Source of the DNA: Polyangiaceae bacterium
GTDB lineage: Bacteria; Myxococcota_A; Polyangia; Polyangiales; Polyangiaceae
Assembly: GCA_025937895.1 (NCBI GenBank)
Contig: JAICQL010000011.1
Coordinates: 1 to 64,000 of the forward strand
Reading direction: 5' to 3'
DNA length: 64,000 nucleotides
The notes under the pieces were generated by a model. It saw only the letters and a list, made by a program, of their open reading frames with translations, did not search any database and was not told the origin of the DNA. Positions 7,264 through 16,260 of the stretch are shown here, in pieces (positions within the stretch are counted from its first letter, which is position 1; each line of letters opens with the position of its first letter). A program made the translations under genes and the position numbers.

Positions 7264-8342
7264 TCTGCCGCTCCGCTGAGCACCGGGTCGGAGGTCTGCA
7301 ACGCACGGCGCGCAGCTGCCAGAGAGGAGGCGGTGAAATGTATGCGGCTGCTGGCGAGCGTTCGCATATCCACCTCGATCCGCTCGTGAACCAGGATCGC
7401 GCCGCCCAGACAGGGGGCGAGCATGCGCACGGTGGCCTCCAGCAGCAGCCCGGCGGCGGCGCAGTTGATGGCAGCTCCCGACGAGTTCCAGGCGGCGGGG
7501 CGCGCGACCTTGTCCAGAGGGCCGCAAGCCGCAAGCCCACTGGCTCGATCTTGCATTAGCTCCGGCCAAGTCGGGCGAACGTCGGGTAATAGGCAGGGGC
7601 CAATCACCGCGACCCTGCCGAAGTAGCCTGCCATCAACATCGGTACGCCTGCCACGAGCTGCGGGCACCGCCAGATCGACTCGCGCTCTCCGCACACGAC
7701 AACGGCGTCGCAGGCAGGCAAAGCCGCATCCTCGCACGTATCGTGGTCGAGAGTGGACGTCTCGATGTCGAGTTCGGAGAAGCGCTGCCGCAGTGCTCGC
7801 TCCAGCGCGTCGACCTTGAAGGAGCCAATATCTTCGCGAGTAAAGTACACCTGGCGATTTAGGTTGCTCGACGAGACCGTGTCGGGATCGCTCAACACAA
7901 ACTTCTTTACGCCGCTGCCGGCGAGGTTCATCGCCAGGTGGCAGCCAATGCCGCCGGTACCGACGATCAGAACGCGCTTGGGCGCTAGCTCGGCAAACGC
8001 ACGGTCCGGCTGAAAGCGCTGAATGTGGGCAAAGTATGAGAGCTGCCGGCTGCGTGGATCATCGTCCGTGGCTACGGTGGCAAGGGGGCGCGACAGCTGC
8101 ACGAGCCAATCATGCTCCAGGAGTTCCGCCAGCAAGCTCACCATTAGCGGGCTGAGCTGGAGCAACTCGTCGAACGAACGACTGCCGTCGATCAGCTGCA
8201 GCGCCTTCAGGACCTCGCTGCTATTGCGAGTGAATCTGACCTGCCGCTCCGTATCGCGCAACGTTACGCTCGAGCCATGATCGTAGACCTCGAGGGTGGG
8301 CAGCAGCCATGCATAGTTCTGAGTAGCGCTTTGCTCTTCCAT
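7260..8342 (-). CDS. mccB: MccB-like E1/ThiF nucleotidyltransferase
   Basis: This is a 360-residue protein, close to the E. coli MccB length of about 350. Residues 1-85 look like a peptide-recognition winged helix (PqqD-like), with LKALQLIDGSRSFDELLQL. Residues about 120-310 are a ThiF/E1 adenylation domain: GTGGIG (128-133), SDPDTVSSSNLNRQ (151-164) and an Asp (212) where the Mg2+ ligand is expected. MccB attaches AMP (CMP in some relatives) to the C-terminal Asn of its peptide through a succinimide. E. coli MccB has, as I recall, two Cys-x-x-Cys zinc pairs; none is visible here, so this is a zinc-less variant. The ATG has GGAG nine bases upstream, follows the precursor gene by 66 bp and overlaps the next gene by four bases. 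A TOMM or thiazole-type E1 is less likely, because no YcaO or ThiG partner is present. Confidence 0.83.
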   Translation of the reverse strand: MEEQSATQNYAWLLPTLEVYDHGSSVTLRDTERQVRFTRNSSEVLKALQLIDGSRSFDELLQLSPLMVSLLAELLEHDWLVQLSRPLATVATDDDPRSRQLSYFAHIQRFQPDRAFAELAPKRVLIVGTGGIGCHLAMNLAGSGVKKFVLSDPDTVSSSNLNRQVYFTREDIGSFKVDALERALRQRFSELDIETSTLDHDTCEDAALPACDAVVVCGERESIWRCPQLVAGVPMLMAGYFGRVAVIGPCLLPDVRPTWPELMQDRASGLAACGPLDKVARPAAWNSSGAAINCAAAGLLLEATVRMLAPCLGGAILVHERIEVDMRTLASSRIHFTASSLAAARRALQTSDPVLSGAAE

Positions 8343-8360
8343 GATTATCAGCTCCAGCCT

Positions 8361-8389
8361 GGCCCTGGGGGCTTGGTGCCCCCAGAGCC
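8361..8389 (-). promoter_or_regulatory. Hairpin between the precursor gene and mccB
   Basis: An eight-base perfect stem (CTGGGGGC with GCCCCCAG, loop five bases), extended by three further pairs after a one-base mismatch, lies in the 66-bp gap. No T-run follows it on the transcribed strand, so it is not a classical intrinsic terminator. A hairpin here could attenuate transcription or protect the precursor mRNA, giving more peptide than enzyme. In E. coli a terminator between mccA and mccB has this effect. The structure is seen; the function is inferred. Confidence 0.5.
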
Positions 8390-8408
8390 ATTGAAGAAAA
8401 CGCGATCG

Positions 8409-8651
8409 TTAGTTGGACGACGGGATGTCCACCAAGCTGCCGCGATCGAACGGGCGCAACTGCTGCACGCCGAGGATGCTGGCATCGCGAAAGCGCGAGA
8501 GGATGTCCTTCAGCCGCGAGGTGCTCAGGATCGCGCTGTCCGTCACGCGGACCGCGTTGATGGCGCGAAGGTCGGCACCTCCGGTCGCGCCTGCGAGCTG
8601 GCTGTCTTTCAACTCCGGCGCCTCAATCGAATCGTTTTTCGAATCGCTCAT
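8409..8651 (-). CDS. mccA: Microcin C-like precursor peptide with C-terminal Asn
   Basis: This is an 80-residue acidic-to-neutral peptide with no hydrophobic segment. The N-terminal part reads like a RiPP leader and contains KDSQLAGATGG, a double-glycine-type motif ending at residue 25. The C-terminal end is DRGSLVDIPSSN followed by TAA. A C-terminal Asn is the residue MccB enzymes need for nucleotide attachment, and the adjacent gene is mccB-like. The E. coli peptide has only seven residues; precursors of tens of residues are known in Yersinia and cyanobacteria and may need proteolytic trimming. The ATG has GGAGA eight bases upstream. It is the first gene of the run, 160 bp downstream of the YgiQ-type gene's stop. 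I found no clear promoter box in that gap. I did not recognise homologues of this peptide; the identification rests on position, size, motif and last residue. Confidence 0.78.
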   Translation of the reverse strand: MSDSKNDSIEAPELKDSQLAGATGGADLRAINAVRVTDSAILSTSRLKDILSRFRDASILGVQQLRPFDRGSLVDIPSSN

Positions 8652-8810
8652 GTGTCAGTTCTCCATTCTCAGCGCGCACAGCGTCGCAGCCGGGTATGAG
8701 CGCCCAGCTCCGCGCAGTGTTTGCTCGTGCGACTAGGTCGGCAGCAGCCGAGGCTGAGTTGCGCGAAATGGAGAGCGGCCGCAACCAGCGGCTGCCCGAG
8801 GCTGCCGGTA

Positions 8811-10859
8811 TCAGCGCGGCGCGGGGCGCTGCCCGGTTCTCTGACGGCCGCCGGAAGCGGAGCGGCGCTTGCCGCCCTCGCTCGCGCGGGGCGGACCCAC
8901 TCGATTTGGCGCGGGGCCGCCTCTACGCTCGTGCCGCTCGCGGCGCTCACGGCTGGGCGCCGGGGCACCGGGCAGCGCGGCGATGCCGGCGCGCTCGGCC
9001 GGCACCAGGCAGTGCGAGCCGGAGCCGATCAGATCGCGGCGACCCGCCTGGCGCAGCGCCTCGCGCGCGAGCGGCCACTGCTCTTCATTCCAGTACAGCA
9101 CCAGCGCCTTGAGCTGCCGCTTCTCGCGCAGTGAGCGGACGGTGTGCACCGGCTCGAGGGTGAACGGGTCGAAGCCGGAGTAGTACATGGCCGTGGCCAT
9201 GGCCATGGGCGTGGGGATGAAGTCCTGGATCTGGCGCGGCTTGAGCTTGTTCTGCTTCAGGTACAGCGCCAGCTGGATGGTGTCGGGGATGCCCGAGCCG
9301 GGGTGGCCCGTGATCAGGTACGGGATCAGGTACTGCTGCTTGCCCGCCTCCTCGCTCGCCTGACAAAAGGCCTGCGCGAAGCGCTCGTAGTGCTCGATGG
9401 GCGGCTTCTTCATCTTGTCGAGCACCGTGGTGTCGTTGTGCTCGGGCGCCACGCTGAGCTGGCCGCCGGTGTGATGGCGCGCCATCTCCCTGATGAAGGT
9501 GGGGCTGCGGTTGGCCAGGTCGTAGCGCACGCCAGAGGCGATGAACACGCGCTTCACGCTGCTCTCGGCGCGCACCTTGCGCAGCAGATCGATCAGCGGC
9601 TGGTGATCGGTCTCGAGGTTCTCACAGATCTTGGGGTGCACGCAGGACAGCCGGCGGCAGGCGTTCTCGATGCGCTCGCTCTTGCAGCGCATCTGGTACA
9701 TGTTCGCGGTAGGGCCGCCCACGTCGCTGATCACGCCGCGGTAGTCCGGCATGCGCGAGAGCGCGCGCACCTCGCGCAGCACGCTATCGGCGCTGCGGCT
9801 CTGGATGACCCTGCCCTCGTGCTCGGTGATGCTGCAGAAGCTGCAGCCGCCGAAGCAGCCGCGCATGGTCACGATCGAGTGCTTGACCGTCTCGAACGCG
9901 GGCACGGGCGCCTGGTAGTCCGGATGCGGCTCGCGTACGAACGGCAGATCGTACAGCTCGTCCATCGCTGCCTCGTCCAGCGGCGCGGCGGGTGGATTGA
10001 AGTACACGGCTTGCTTGCCGTAGACCTGCAGCAGCGGCCGTGCGTTGCCCGGGTTGGTCTCTTTCTGGAAGATGCCGCTCATGCGAGCAAACGCCAGCTT
10101 GTCGGCGCTCACCTCCTCGAAGGAGGGCAACACCACCACCTTGCCGTCGGTGACGTAGCGGCTCGGGTCCGCCGCGATGGGCTGCCAGGCCTCGGGGTTA
10201 TCCAGCGCGTACGCCGTGCCCGGGATGTCGCGCAGCGCGGCCACGGGCTCGCCCGCGGCGAGGCGGCGCGCGATCTCCCACACGGGCCGCTCGCCCATGC
10301 CGAACACCAGCAGGTCTGCCTTGGCGTCCAGCAGGATCGAGCGGCGCAGCTGATCCATCCAGTAGTCGTAGTGCGCGATGCGACGCAGCGAGGCCTCGAT
10401 GCCGCCCAGCACCACGGGCACCCCGGGGAAGGCCTGTCGGCACAGGTTGGAGTAGACGATCGTCGCGCGGTTGGGGCGGCGGTTGGGCTCGCCCCCGGGG
10501 CTGTATTGATCCTCGGCGCGCACCTTCTTCTGCGCCGTCAGCTTGTTCAGCATCGAGTCCAGATTGCCGGCGCTCACCCCCACGAACAGCCGCGGCGTCC
10601 CCATGCGCGCGATGTCCGCCACCGAGCGCCAGTCGGGCTGAGCGATGAAGCCCACCCGGAAGCCCCGCGCCTCCAGGAAACGTGCGATCAGCACTGGCCC
10701 GAAAGCCGGATGATCAACGTAGGCGTCGCCGCTGATGATCAGGATGTCGAGCTGGTCCCAGCCCCGCGCTTCCATATCCTCGCGGCAGGTCGGGAGAAAC
10801 GCGCTGCGCGGAGTAACCCGGCGGCCGTTTTTCGAGGTACGGAGCGAAATGGTAGGCAC
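8811..10859 (-). CDS. YgiQ-family radical SAM protein
   Basis: This is a 682-residue protein of the YgiQ type. The N-terminus has FLPTCREDMEARGWDQLD and ISGDAYVDHP, a B12-binding-like region typical of the family. The iron-sulphur motif is CFGGCSFC (Cx3Cx2C) in the middle, followed by a radical SAM barrel and a basic, low-complexity, Arg/Gly-rich C-terminal tail of about 60 residues. YgiQ proteins are widespread but have no settled substrate. I kept the first ATG because FLP and the following motif belong to the conserved start. It is upstream of and co-directional with the precursor gene, but separated from it by 160 bp and of a housekeeping family, so I do not count it in the mcc-like cluster. 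Confidence 0.88.
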   Translation of the reverse strand: MPTISLRTSKNGRRVTPRSAFLPTCREDMEARGWDQLDILIISGDAYVDHPAFGPVLIARFLEARGFRVGFIAQPDWRSVADIARMGTPRLFVGVSAGNLDSMLNKLTAQKKVRAEDQYSPGGEPNRRPNRATIVYSNLCRQAFPGVPVVLGGIEASLRRIAHYDYWMDQLRRSILLDAKADLLVFGMGERPVWEIARRLAAGEPVAALRDIPGTAYALDNPEAWQPIAADPSRYVTDGKVVVLPSFEEVSADKLAFARMSGIFQKETNPGNARPLLQVYGKQAVYFNPPAAPLDEAAMDELYDLPFVREPHPDYQAPVPAFETVKHSIVTMRGCFGGCSFCSITEHEGRVIQSRSADSVLREVRALSRMPDYRGVISDVGGPTANMYQMRCKSERIENACRRLSCVHPKICENLETDHQPLIDLLRKVRAESSVKRVFIASGVRYDLANRSPTFIREMARHHTGGQLSVAPEHNDTTVLDKMKKPPIEHYERFAQAFCQASEEAGKQQYLIPYLITGHPGSGIPDTIQLALYLKQNKLKPRQIQDFIPTPMAMATAMYYSGFDPFTLEPVHTVRSLREKRQLKALVLYWNEEQWPLAREALRQAGRRDLIGSGSHCLVPAERAGIAALPGAPAPSRERRERHERRGGPAPNRVGPPRASEGGKRRSASGGRQRTGQRPAPR

Positions 10860-11244
10860 GAGGCGGGCAGCATGGTCCTTCGTAGGCCGTTACGCACGCG
10901 GAACTGTGAGGAGTTCCCGATTTTTACGGCCGAAAACGATTTGCTGAGATTTTGGTGCACGGAAATCCAAAACCCATCCACTCATCCAAATGTCACAGAG
11001 AGGTCCTCCCCAGGGGGTTCGGCGCTCTAACCCCGAGCAAGTTAGCGCGCCGGGCCCCCGTACGAGGGAGAGTAAGAGGTCAAGGGTCAGGAGCCGGTTG
11101 AGCGACCGGCTCCTGATGCCTTTTTGTGGCCCTGATTTCCCCGCCCAACGCGGCGACGCGGTAGCCCACCGTGAAACACCAGTGGTCCCCCGGCGTCGCT
11201 CAGCGGTAAGCCGGGCTCCCCGGTGAGCCTGGAATGGACGCGCG
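10860..11244. other. 385-bp gene-free region; possible plus-strand small RNA
   Basis: The region lies between the start of the YgiQ gene and the end of the zinc-ribbon membrane gene, both on the minus strand. It is less GC-rich around 10915-10985, as expected near the YgiQ promoter. From about 10995 it contains several short inverted repeats (for example GGGGTT...AACCCC near 11017-11037) and ends in a strong plus-strand terminator, although no plus-strand gene precedes it. I saw no convincing open frame; the frames present are short and arginine-rich shadows. Confidence 0.4.
11087..11125 (+). terminator. Rho-independent terminator, plus strand
   Basis: There is a perfect 12-bp stem (TCAGGAGCCGGT with ACCGGCTCCTGA) and a six-base loop, followed four bases later by TTTTT. 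The T-run marks termination of a plus-strand transcript. Both flanking genes are on the minus strand, so it ends no annotated gene. Confidence 0.75.
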
Positions 11245-11649
11245 TCAGAGCACGGGGCGCGAATCGGGGTAGTCCCGACTGCTGACCACCGGCTCCTCCG
11301 GCTCGCCAGCGGGCAGCGCGCAGTGGCCACAGCGCTGGCTCCACAGGATGCGGCCCAGCCCGAAGAAGTCGCGCAGCCCGCCCGTCGCCAGGTACGCCTC
11401 GTGGCAGCGCGGACAGCGGAAGCCGAGCAGGAAGCCGAGCGGATACGCCACCGCCATGACGATGCCCGCGGTCCACAGCAGGCGCGCCCAGAGCGAGTGG
11501 GTCAGCAGCTCGTGCAACAGGAAGCCCGCCAGCGCGAGCAGCACGAGCAGCACCCAGAGCAGGTGCCGGGCGCGACGAAACTCGCGCCAAGCTTGGCGAC
11601 CGGAGCCCGGGCGCGCTCCGTCGCCGTTCGCGTCGCGGGCGTCGCGCAT
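11245..11649 (-). CDS. Small membrane protein with C-terminal zinc-ribbon-like cysteines
   Basis: This is a protein of about 134 residues. Two hydrophobic helices (HLLWVLLVLLALAGFLLHEL and the segment with GIVMAVAYPLGFLLGF) are followed by CPRC and, about 30 residues later, CGHC, a zinc-ribbon-like pair of knuckles likely facing the cytoplasm. I recognise no family. The ATG at 11649 was chosen because the frame upstream (open to 11775) is low-complexity and lacks a leading hydrophobic or conserved part; no good ribosome site is visible at either start. It is divergent from the ABC importer that begins at 11817. Confidence 0.6.
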   Translation of the reverse strand: MRDARDANGDGARPGSGRQAWREFRRARHLLWVLLVLLALAGFLLHELLTHSLWARLLWTAGIVMAVAYPLGFLLGFRCPRCHEAYLATGGLRDFFGLGRILWSQRCGHCALPAGEPEEPVVSSRDYPDSRPVL

Positions 11650-11816
11650 GGCTTTGAAGCTACCAGAATCGCCTGCGCCAGCCAGATGGGCTGCGCCGCA
11701 GAATGCAGCTAGCTCGCCGCTTTGACGCGCTCTGAACTGGATCGAAACGCCGCCGCGCCGCGGCTGCTGCACCACCGGGGCACGCGGTCGTGATATGCGC
11801 GCTCAGAGAGCAACAG

Positions 11817-12938
<1,122 letters not shown>

Positions 12939-12950
12939 GAAGCAAGGCCC

Positions 12951-14273
12951 ATGGATCGCATCGACCGACGTGGATTCCTGGGCACCGGGGTCGCGCTCAC
13001 GGCGGGGCTGGCGAGCGCCGGTCTGCCCCGCGTCGCCCGCGCGCAGGAGCTGAGCTTTCAGCCAGAGCCCGGCGCCAAGCTGCGCATCCTGCGCTGGAAG
13101 CGCTTCGTCGAGGGAGACGCGCTGGCGTTCGCGCGCAACGTGCAGAAGTTCACCGAGAAGTACGGGGTGGAGGTGAAGGTCGACGCGGAGAGCTGGGAGG
13201 ACGTGCGCCCCAAGGCTGCCGTCGCCGCCAACGTCGGCAGCGGCCCGGACCTGATCGCCGGCTGGTTCGATGATCCGCACCAGTACCCGGACAAGCTGGT
13301 CGACATGACCGAGCTGGGAGAATACCTCGGCACCAAATACGGCGGCTGGTACGACGTGTGCCGGAAATACGGGCGCCGTGCGGGCACCCGGCAGTGGATC
13401 GCGATACCCTGGGGCATCATCGGCAACGCGCTCGTCTACCGCGAGAGCCACGTCAAGGCCGCCGGCTTTGACGGCATCCCGAAGGACACCGGCGGCTTCC
13501 TGAAGCTGTGCCAGGCGCTGAAGGCCAAGGGCACCCCGCCTGGCTTCGCGCTGGGCAAGGCCGTGGGCGACGGCAACAACTGGGTGCACTGGCTGCTCTG
13601 GTCGCACGGCGCCAAGCTCGTGGATGAGAGCTTCAAGGTCGTGATCAACTCGCCGGAGACGGTGGCCGCGCTGGAGTACGCGCGGGCGCTGTACCCGACC
13701 TTCGTGCAGGGCACGCTCAGCTGGCAGGACCCAAACAACAACAAGGCCTTCCTCGACGGCCAGGTGTCGCTGACCGCGAACGGCATCTCCATCTACTACT
13801 CCGCCAAGGGCTCGCCCGAGCCCCGGCTGCAGGAGCTGGCCAAGGACATCCAGCACGCGCGCTTTCCCATCGGCCCCGCCGGCAAGCCGAGCGAGCTGAT
13901 GCAGATCACGCAGTGGATGCTGTTCAAGCACTGCAAGTATCCCAACGCGGGCAAGGAGCTGGTGCGCTTCCTGATGGAAGCGGAGCAATACGATCCCTGG
14001 ATGCAGGCCTCCATCGGCTACGTCGCGCAGCCGCTGCGCGCGTACGAGAAGAGCCCGGTGTGGACGGCGGATCCCAAGCACGCCGCCTACCGCGACGGGG
14101 GCAACTTCATCCTGGACGTCGGGCACGCAGGCCCGCTCGGTCCCGCCTCCGCCTCGGCCCTGGCGGACTACATCGTCCTGGACATGGTGGCGGAGGCCGC
14201 CAGCGGGGCGCGCTCGCCGAAGGAAGCGGCGGAGCGCGCCGAGAAGCGCGCCAAGCGCTACTATCGTGGCTGA
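12951..14273 (+). CDS. Extracellular sugar-binding protein with Tat signal
   Basis: This is a 440-residue solute-binding protein of ABC family 1. The N-terminus DRRGFLGTGVALTAG followed by an Ala-x-Ala site (ARAQ) near residue 33 is a twin-arginine signal, so the protein is exported folded. The body has the binding-protein pattern LRILRWKRF, DLIAGWFDDPHQYPDKL and a C-terminal LMQITQWMLFKH. The family delivers sugars or polyols to MalFG-type permeases; the substrate cannot be told from sequence. It starts 12 bp after the ATPase gene and 24 bp before the first permease. Confidence 0.9.
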   Translation: MDRIDRRGFLGTGVALTAGLASAGLPRVARAQELSFQPEPGAKLRILRWKRFVEGDALAFARNVQKFTEKYGVEVKVDAESWEDVRPKAAVAANVGSGPDLIAGWFDDPHQYPDKLVDMTELGEYLGTKYGGWYDVCRKYGRRAGTRQWIAIPWGIIGNALVYRESHVKAAGFDGIPKDTGGFLKLCQALKAKGTPPGFALGKAVGDGNNWVHWLLWSHGAKLVDESFKVVINSPETVAALEYARALYPTFVQGTLSWQDPNNNKAFLDGQVSLTANGISIYYSAKGSPEPRLQELAKDIQHARFPIGPAGKPSELMQITQWMLFKHCKYPNAGKELVRFLMEAEQYDPWMQASIGYVAQPLRAYEKSPVWTADPKHAAYRDGGNFILDVGHAGPLGPASASALADYIVLDMVAEAASGARSPKEAAERAEKRAKRYYRG

Positions 14274-14297
14274 GCCCGTGCTCGAAACGGGGCGCCC

Positions 14298-15176
14298 TTG
14301 ATCTGGAGCCGTCACGCGCTGGGCTGGGTGCTGCTGCTGCCCGCCGCCACTTTGTTGCTCGGTCTGCTCGCCTACCCGCTCGGGCTCGGCGTGTGGCTGG
14401 GCTTCACCGACGCCAAGATCGGCCGCCCTGGCGAGTGGATCGGCCTCGAGAACTTCGAGTACCTGATCACGGACAGCGTGGTGCAGCTGGCGCTGTTCAA
14501 CACGCTCTTCTACACCCTGCTGGCCAGCGTGCTGAAGTTTGGGCTGGGGCTGTGGCTGGCGCTGCTGCTCAACCGGCGGCTGCCCTTCCCGTCGTTCTTC
14601 CGTGCCGTGGTGCTGCTACCGTGGATCGTCCCCACCGCGCTCTCGGCCATCGCCTTCTGGTGGCTGTATGACGCGCAGTTCTCGGTGCTCTCCTGGTCGC
14701 TGAAGAGCGCCGGGTTGATCGAGGAGCCCATCAACTTCCTGGGCGACCCGTGGAATGCCCGCTACTCCACCATCGCGGCCAACGTCTGGCGCGGCGTGCC
14801 GTTCGTGGCCATCTCACTGCTGGCGGGGCTGCAGACCATCTCGCCCTCACTGTACGAGGCCTGCGCCATGGATGGCGCCAGCGGCTGGCAGCGCTTTCGC
14901 CACGTCACCCTGCCCTTGCTCTCCCCGATCATCGCCGTGGTGATGACCTTCTCGGTGCTGTTCACGTTCGGAGATTTTCAGCTCATCTATGTGCTCACGC
15001 GCGGCGGTCCGCTCAACGCCACCCACCTGCTGGCCACCCTGGCGTTCCAGCGCGGCATCAGCGGCGGCGCGCTGGGAGAGGGCGCAGCGCTGGCCACCTT
15101 GATGGTGCCCTTCTTGCTGGCGGCGGTGATGTTCAGCTTCTTCGGCCTGCAGCGGCGAGCATGGCAGAAGGCTTGA
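14298..15176 (+). CDS. Sugar ABC permease, MalF/UgpA type
   Basis: This is a 292-residue inner-membrane protein with six predicted helices and the EAA loop EACAMDGASGWQRFRHVTLP (residues about 190-210), which contacts the ATPase. It begins at a TTG, giving MIWSRHALGWVLLL, where the first helix starts at once. No other start keeps that helix. Its TGA overlaps the ATG of the second permease by one base. Confidence 0.9.
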   Translation: MIWSRHALGWVLLLPAATLLLGLLAYPLGLGVWLGFTDAKIGRPGEWIGLENFEYLITDSVVQLALFNTLFYTLLASVLKFGLGLWLALLLNRRLPFPSFFRAVVLLPWIVPTALSAIAFWWLYDAQFSVLSWSLKSAGLIEEPINFLGDPWNARYSTIAANVWRGVPFVAISLLAGLQTISPSLYEACAMDGASGWQRFRHVTLPLLSPIIAVVMTFSVLFTFGDFQLIYVLTRGGPLNATHLLATLAFQRGISGGALGEGAALATLMVPFLLAAVMFSFFGLQRRAWQKA

Positions 15177-16066
15177 TGTCCCCCCCGCGTGCCGCCGGTG
15201 CCGCGGGTCGCGAGCGCAGCGCCAGCGACTTCCTGGAGTCGGTGCCGCGGCGCTGGATCACGCTGTACATCCCGCTGGGTATCTTCCTGTTCGTGCTGCT
15301 CTTCCCCTTCTACTGGATGGCGGTCACGTCGCTGAAGCCCAACGCCGAGCTGCTCGATCACGAGCGCAATCCCTTCTGGGTGGTGGCCCCCACCCTGGCA
15401 CATTTCAAGAAGCTGCTGTTCGACACCCAGTACCCGCGCTGGCTGTGGAACACGCTGCTGGTGTCGGTGGCATCCACCGTGCTCTCGCTCGGGGCAGCGG
15501 TGCTGGCTGCCTACGCCATCGAGCGGCTGCGCTTCAAGGGCTCCAGGCTGGTCGGGCTCTTGGTGTTCCTTTCGTACCTGGTGCCACCGGCGATCCTGTT
15601 CATCCCGCTCTCTTCCCTGGTGTTCGAGCTCGGCCTGTTCGACACGCCGTTTGCCCTGATCCTGACGTATCCCACGGCGCTCATCCCGTTCTGCACCTGG
15701 CTCCTGATGGGCTACTTCCGCACCATCCCGTTCGAGCTGGAGGAGTGCGCGCTGATGGATGGCGCGAGCCGCCTGGCGGTGCTGTACCGGATCATCCTGC
15801 CGCTCTCCTTGCCCGGGCTGATCTCGGCGGGCATCTTCGCCTTCACCCTGTCCTGGAACGAGTTCATCTACGCCCTCACCTTCATCTCCTCCTCGGAGAC
15901 GAAGACGCTGCCGGTGGGCGTGGTGACGGAGCTGGTCGAGGGCGACGTGTACCACTGGGGCCCGCTGATGGCGGGGGCGCTGCTCGGCTCGCTACCGGTG
16001 GCCGTCGCGTATTCGTTCCTGGTCGAGTACTACGTCTCCGGGATGACCGGCGCCGTCAAAGAGTGA
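15176..16066 (+). CDS. Sugar ABC permease, MalG/UgpE type
   Basis: This is a 296-residue permease with six helices and the EAA loop EECALMDGASRLAVLYRIIL. It has a cytoplasmic N-terminal stretch of about 30 residues before the first helix (YIPLGIFLFVLLFPFYWM). The start ATG shares one base with the previous stop (TGATG), which argues for coupling and against the longer frame open from 14750. It completes the importer with a MalF-type partner, the ATPase and the Tat-exported binding protein. A 194-bp gap follows, in which I see no terminator. Confidence 0.9.
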   Translation: MSPPRAAGAAGRERSASDFLESVPRRWITLYIPLGIFLFVLLFPFYWMAVTSLKPNAELLDHERNPFWVVAPTLAHFKKLLFDTQYPRWLWNTLLVSVASTVLSLGAAVLAAYAIERLRFKGSRLVGLLVFLSYLVPPAILFIPLSSLVFELGLFDTPFALILTYPTALIPFCTWLLMGYFRTIPFELEECALMDGASRLAVLYRIILPLSLPGLISAGIFAFTLSWNEFIYALTFISSSETKTLPVGVVTELVEGDVYHWGPLMAGALLGSLPVAVAYSFLVEYYVSGMTGAVKE

Positions 16067-16260
16067 CCCGCCCCCGAGGTTGCCGTGACAATTTGCCGCG
16101 ATTGCCGCCCTGCGGCGCGACCGCTGCCGCGCCTTTGCCAATTCAAGCGCGGCCACCGAGGCCTTCCGCATCCCGCGCCACTTCCCTGCGCCGGCAGCGC
16201 CCTGTCTTCCGCGAGCAGCTTGTGCCAGGCCGCGCGGGCCATTAGCGTCCAGCGATCTCG

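Noticed and set aside
7264..7737. N-terminal extension of the PLP decarboxylase frame
   Set aside because: The 158 codons before the GTG at 7263 lie over mccB in another frame and read as Arg-rich nonsense; the GTG has a ribosome site and a four-base overlap.
8811..10859. YgiQ radical SAM gene as part of the mcc-like cluster
   Set aside because: It is a widespread housekeeping family, separated by 160 bp from the precursor gene, without the hallmarks of RiPP radical SAM enzymes (no SPASM or RRE part).
9144..11030. 628-codon open frame on the plus strand
   Set aside because: It is antisense to the YgiQ radical SAM gene. The composition is His/Ala/Arg-rich, without domains.
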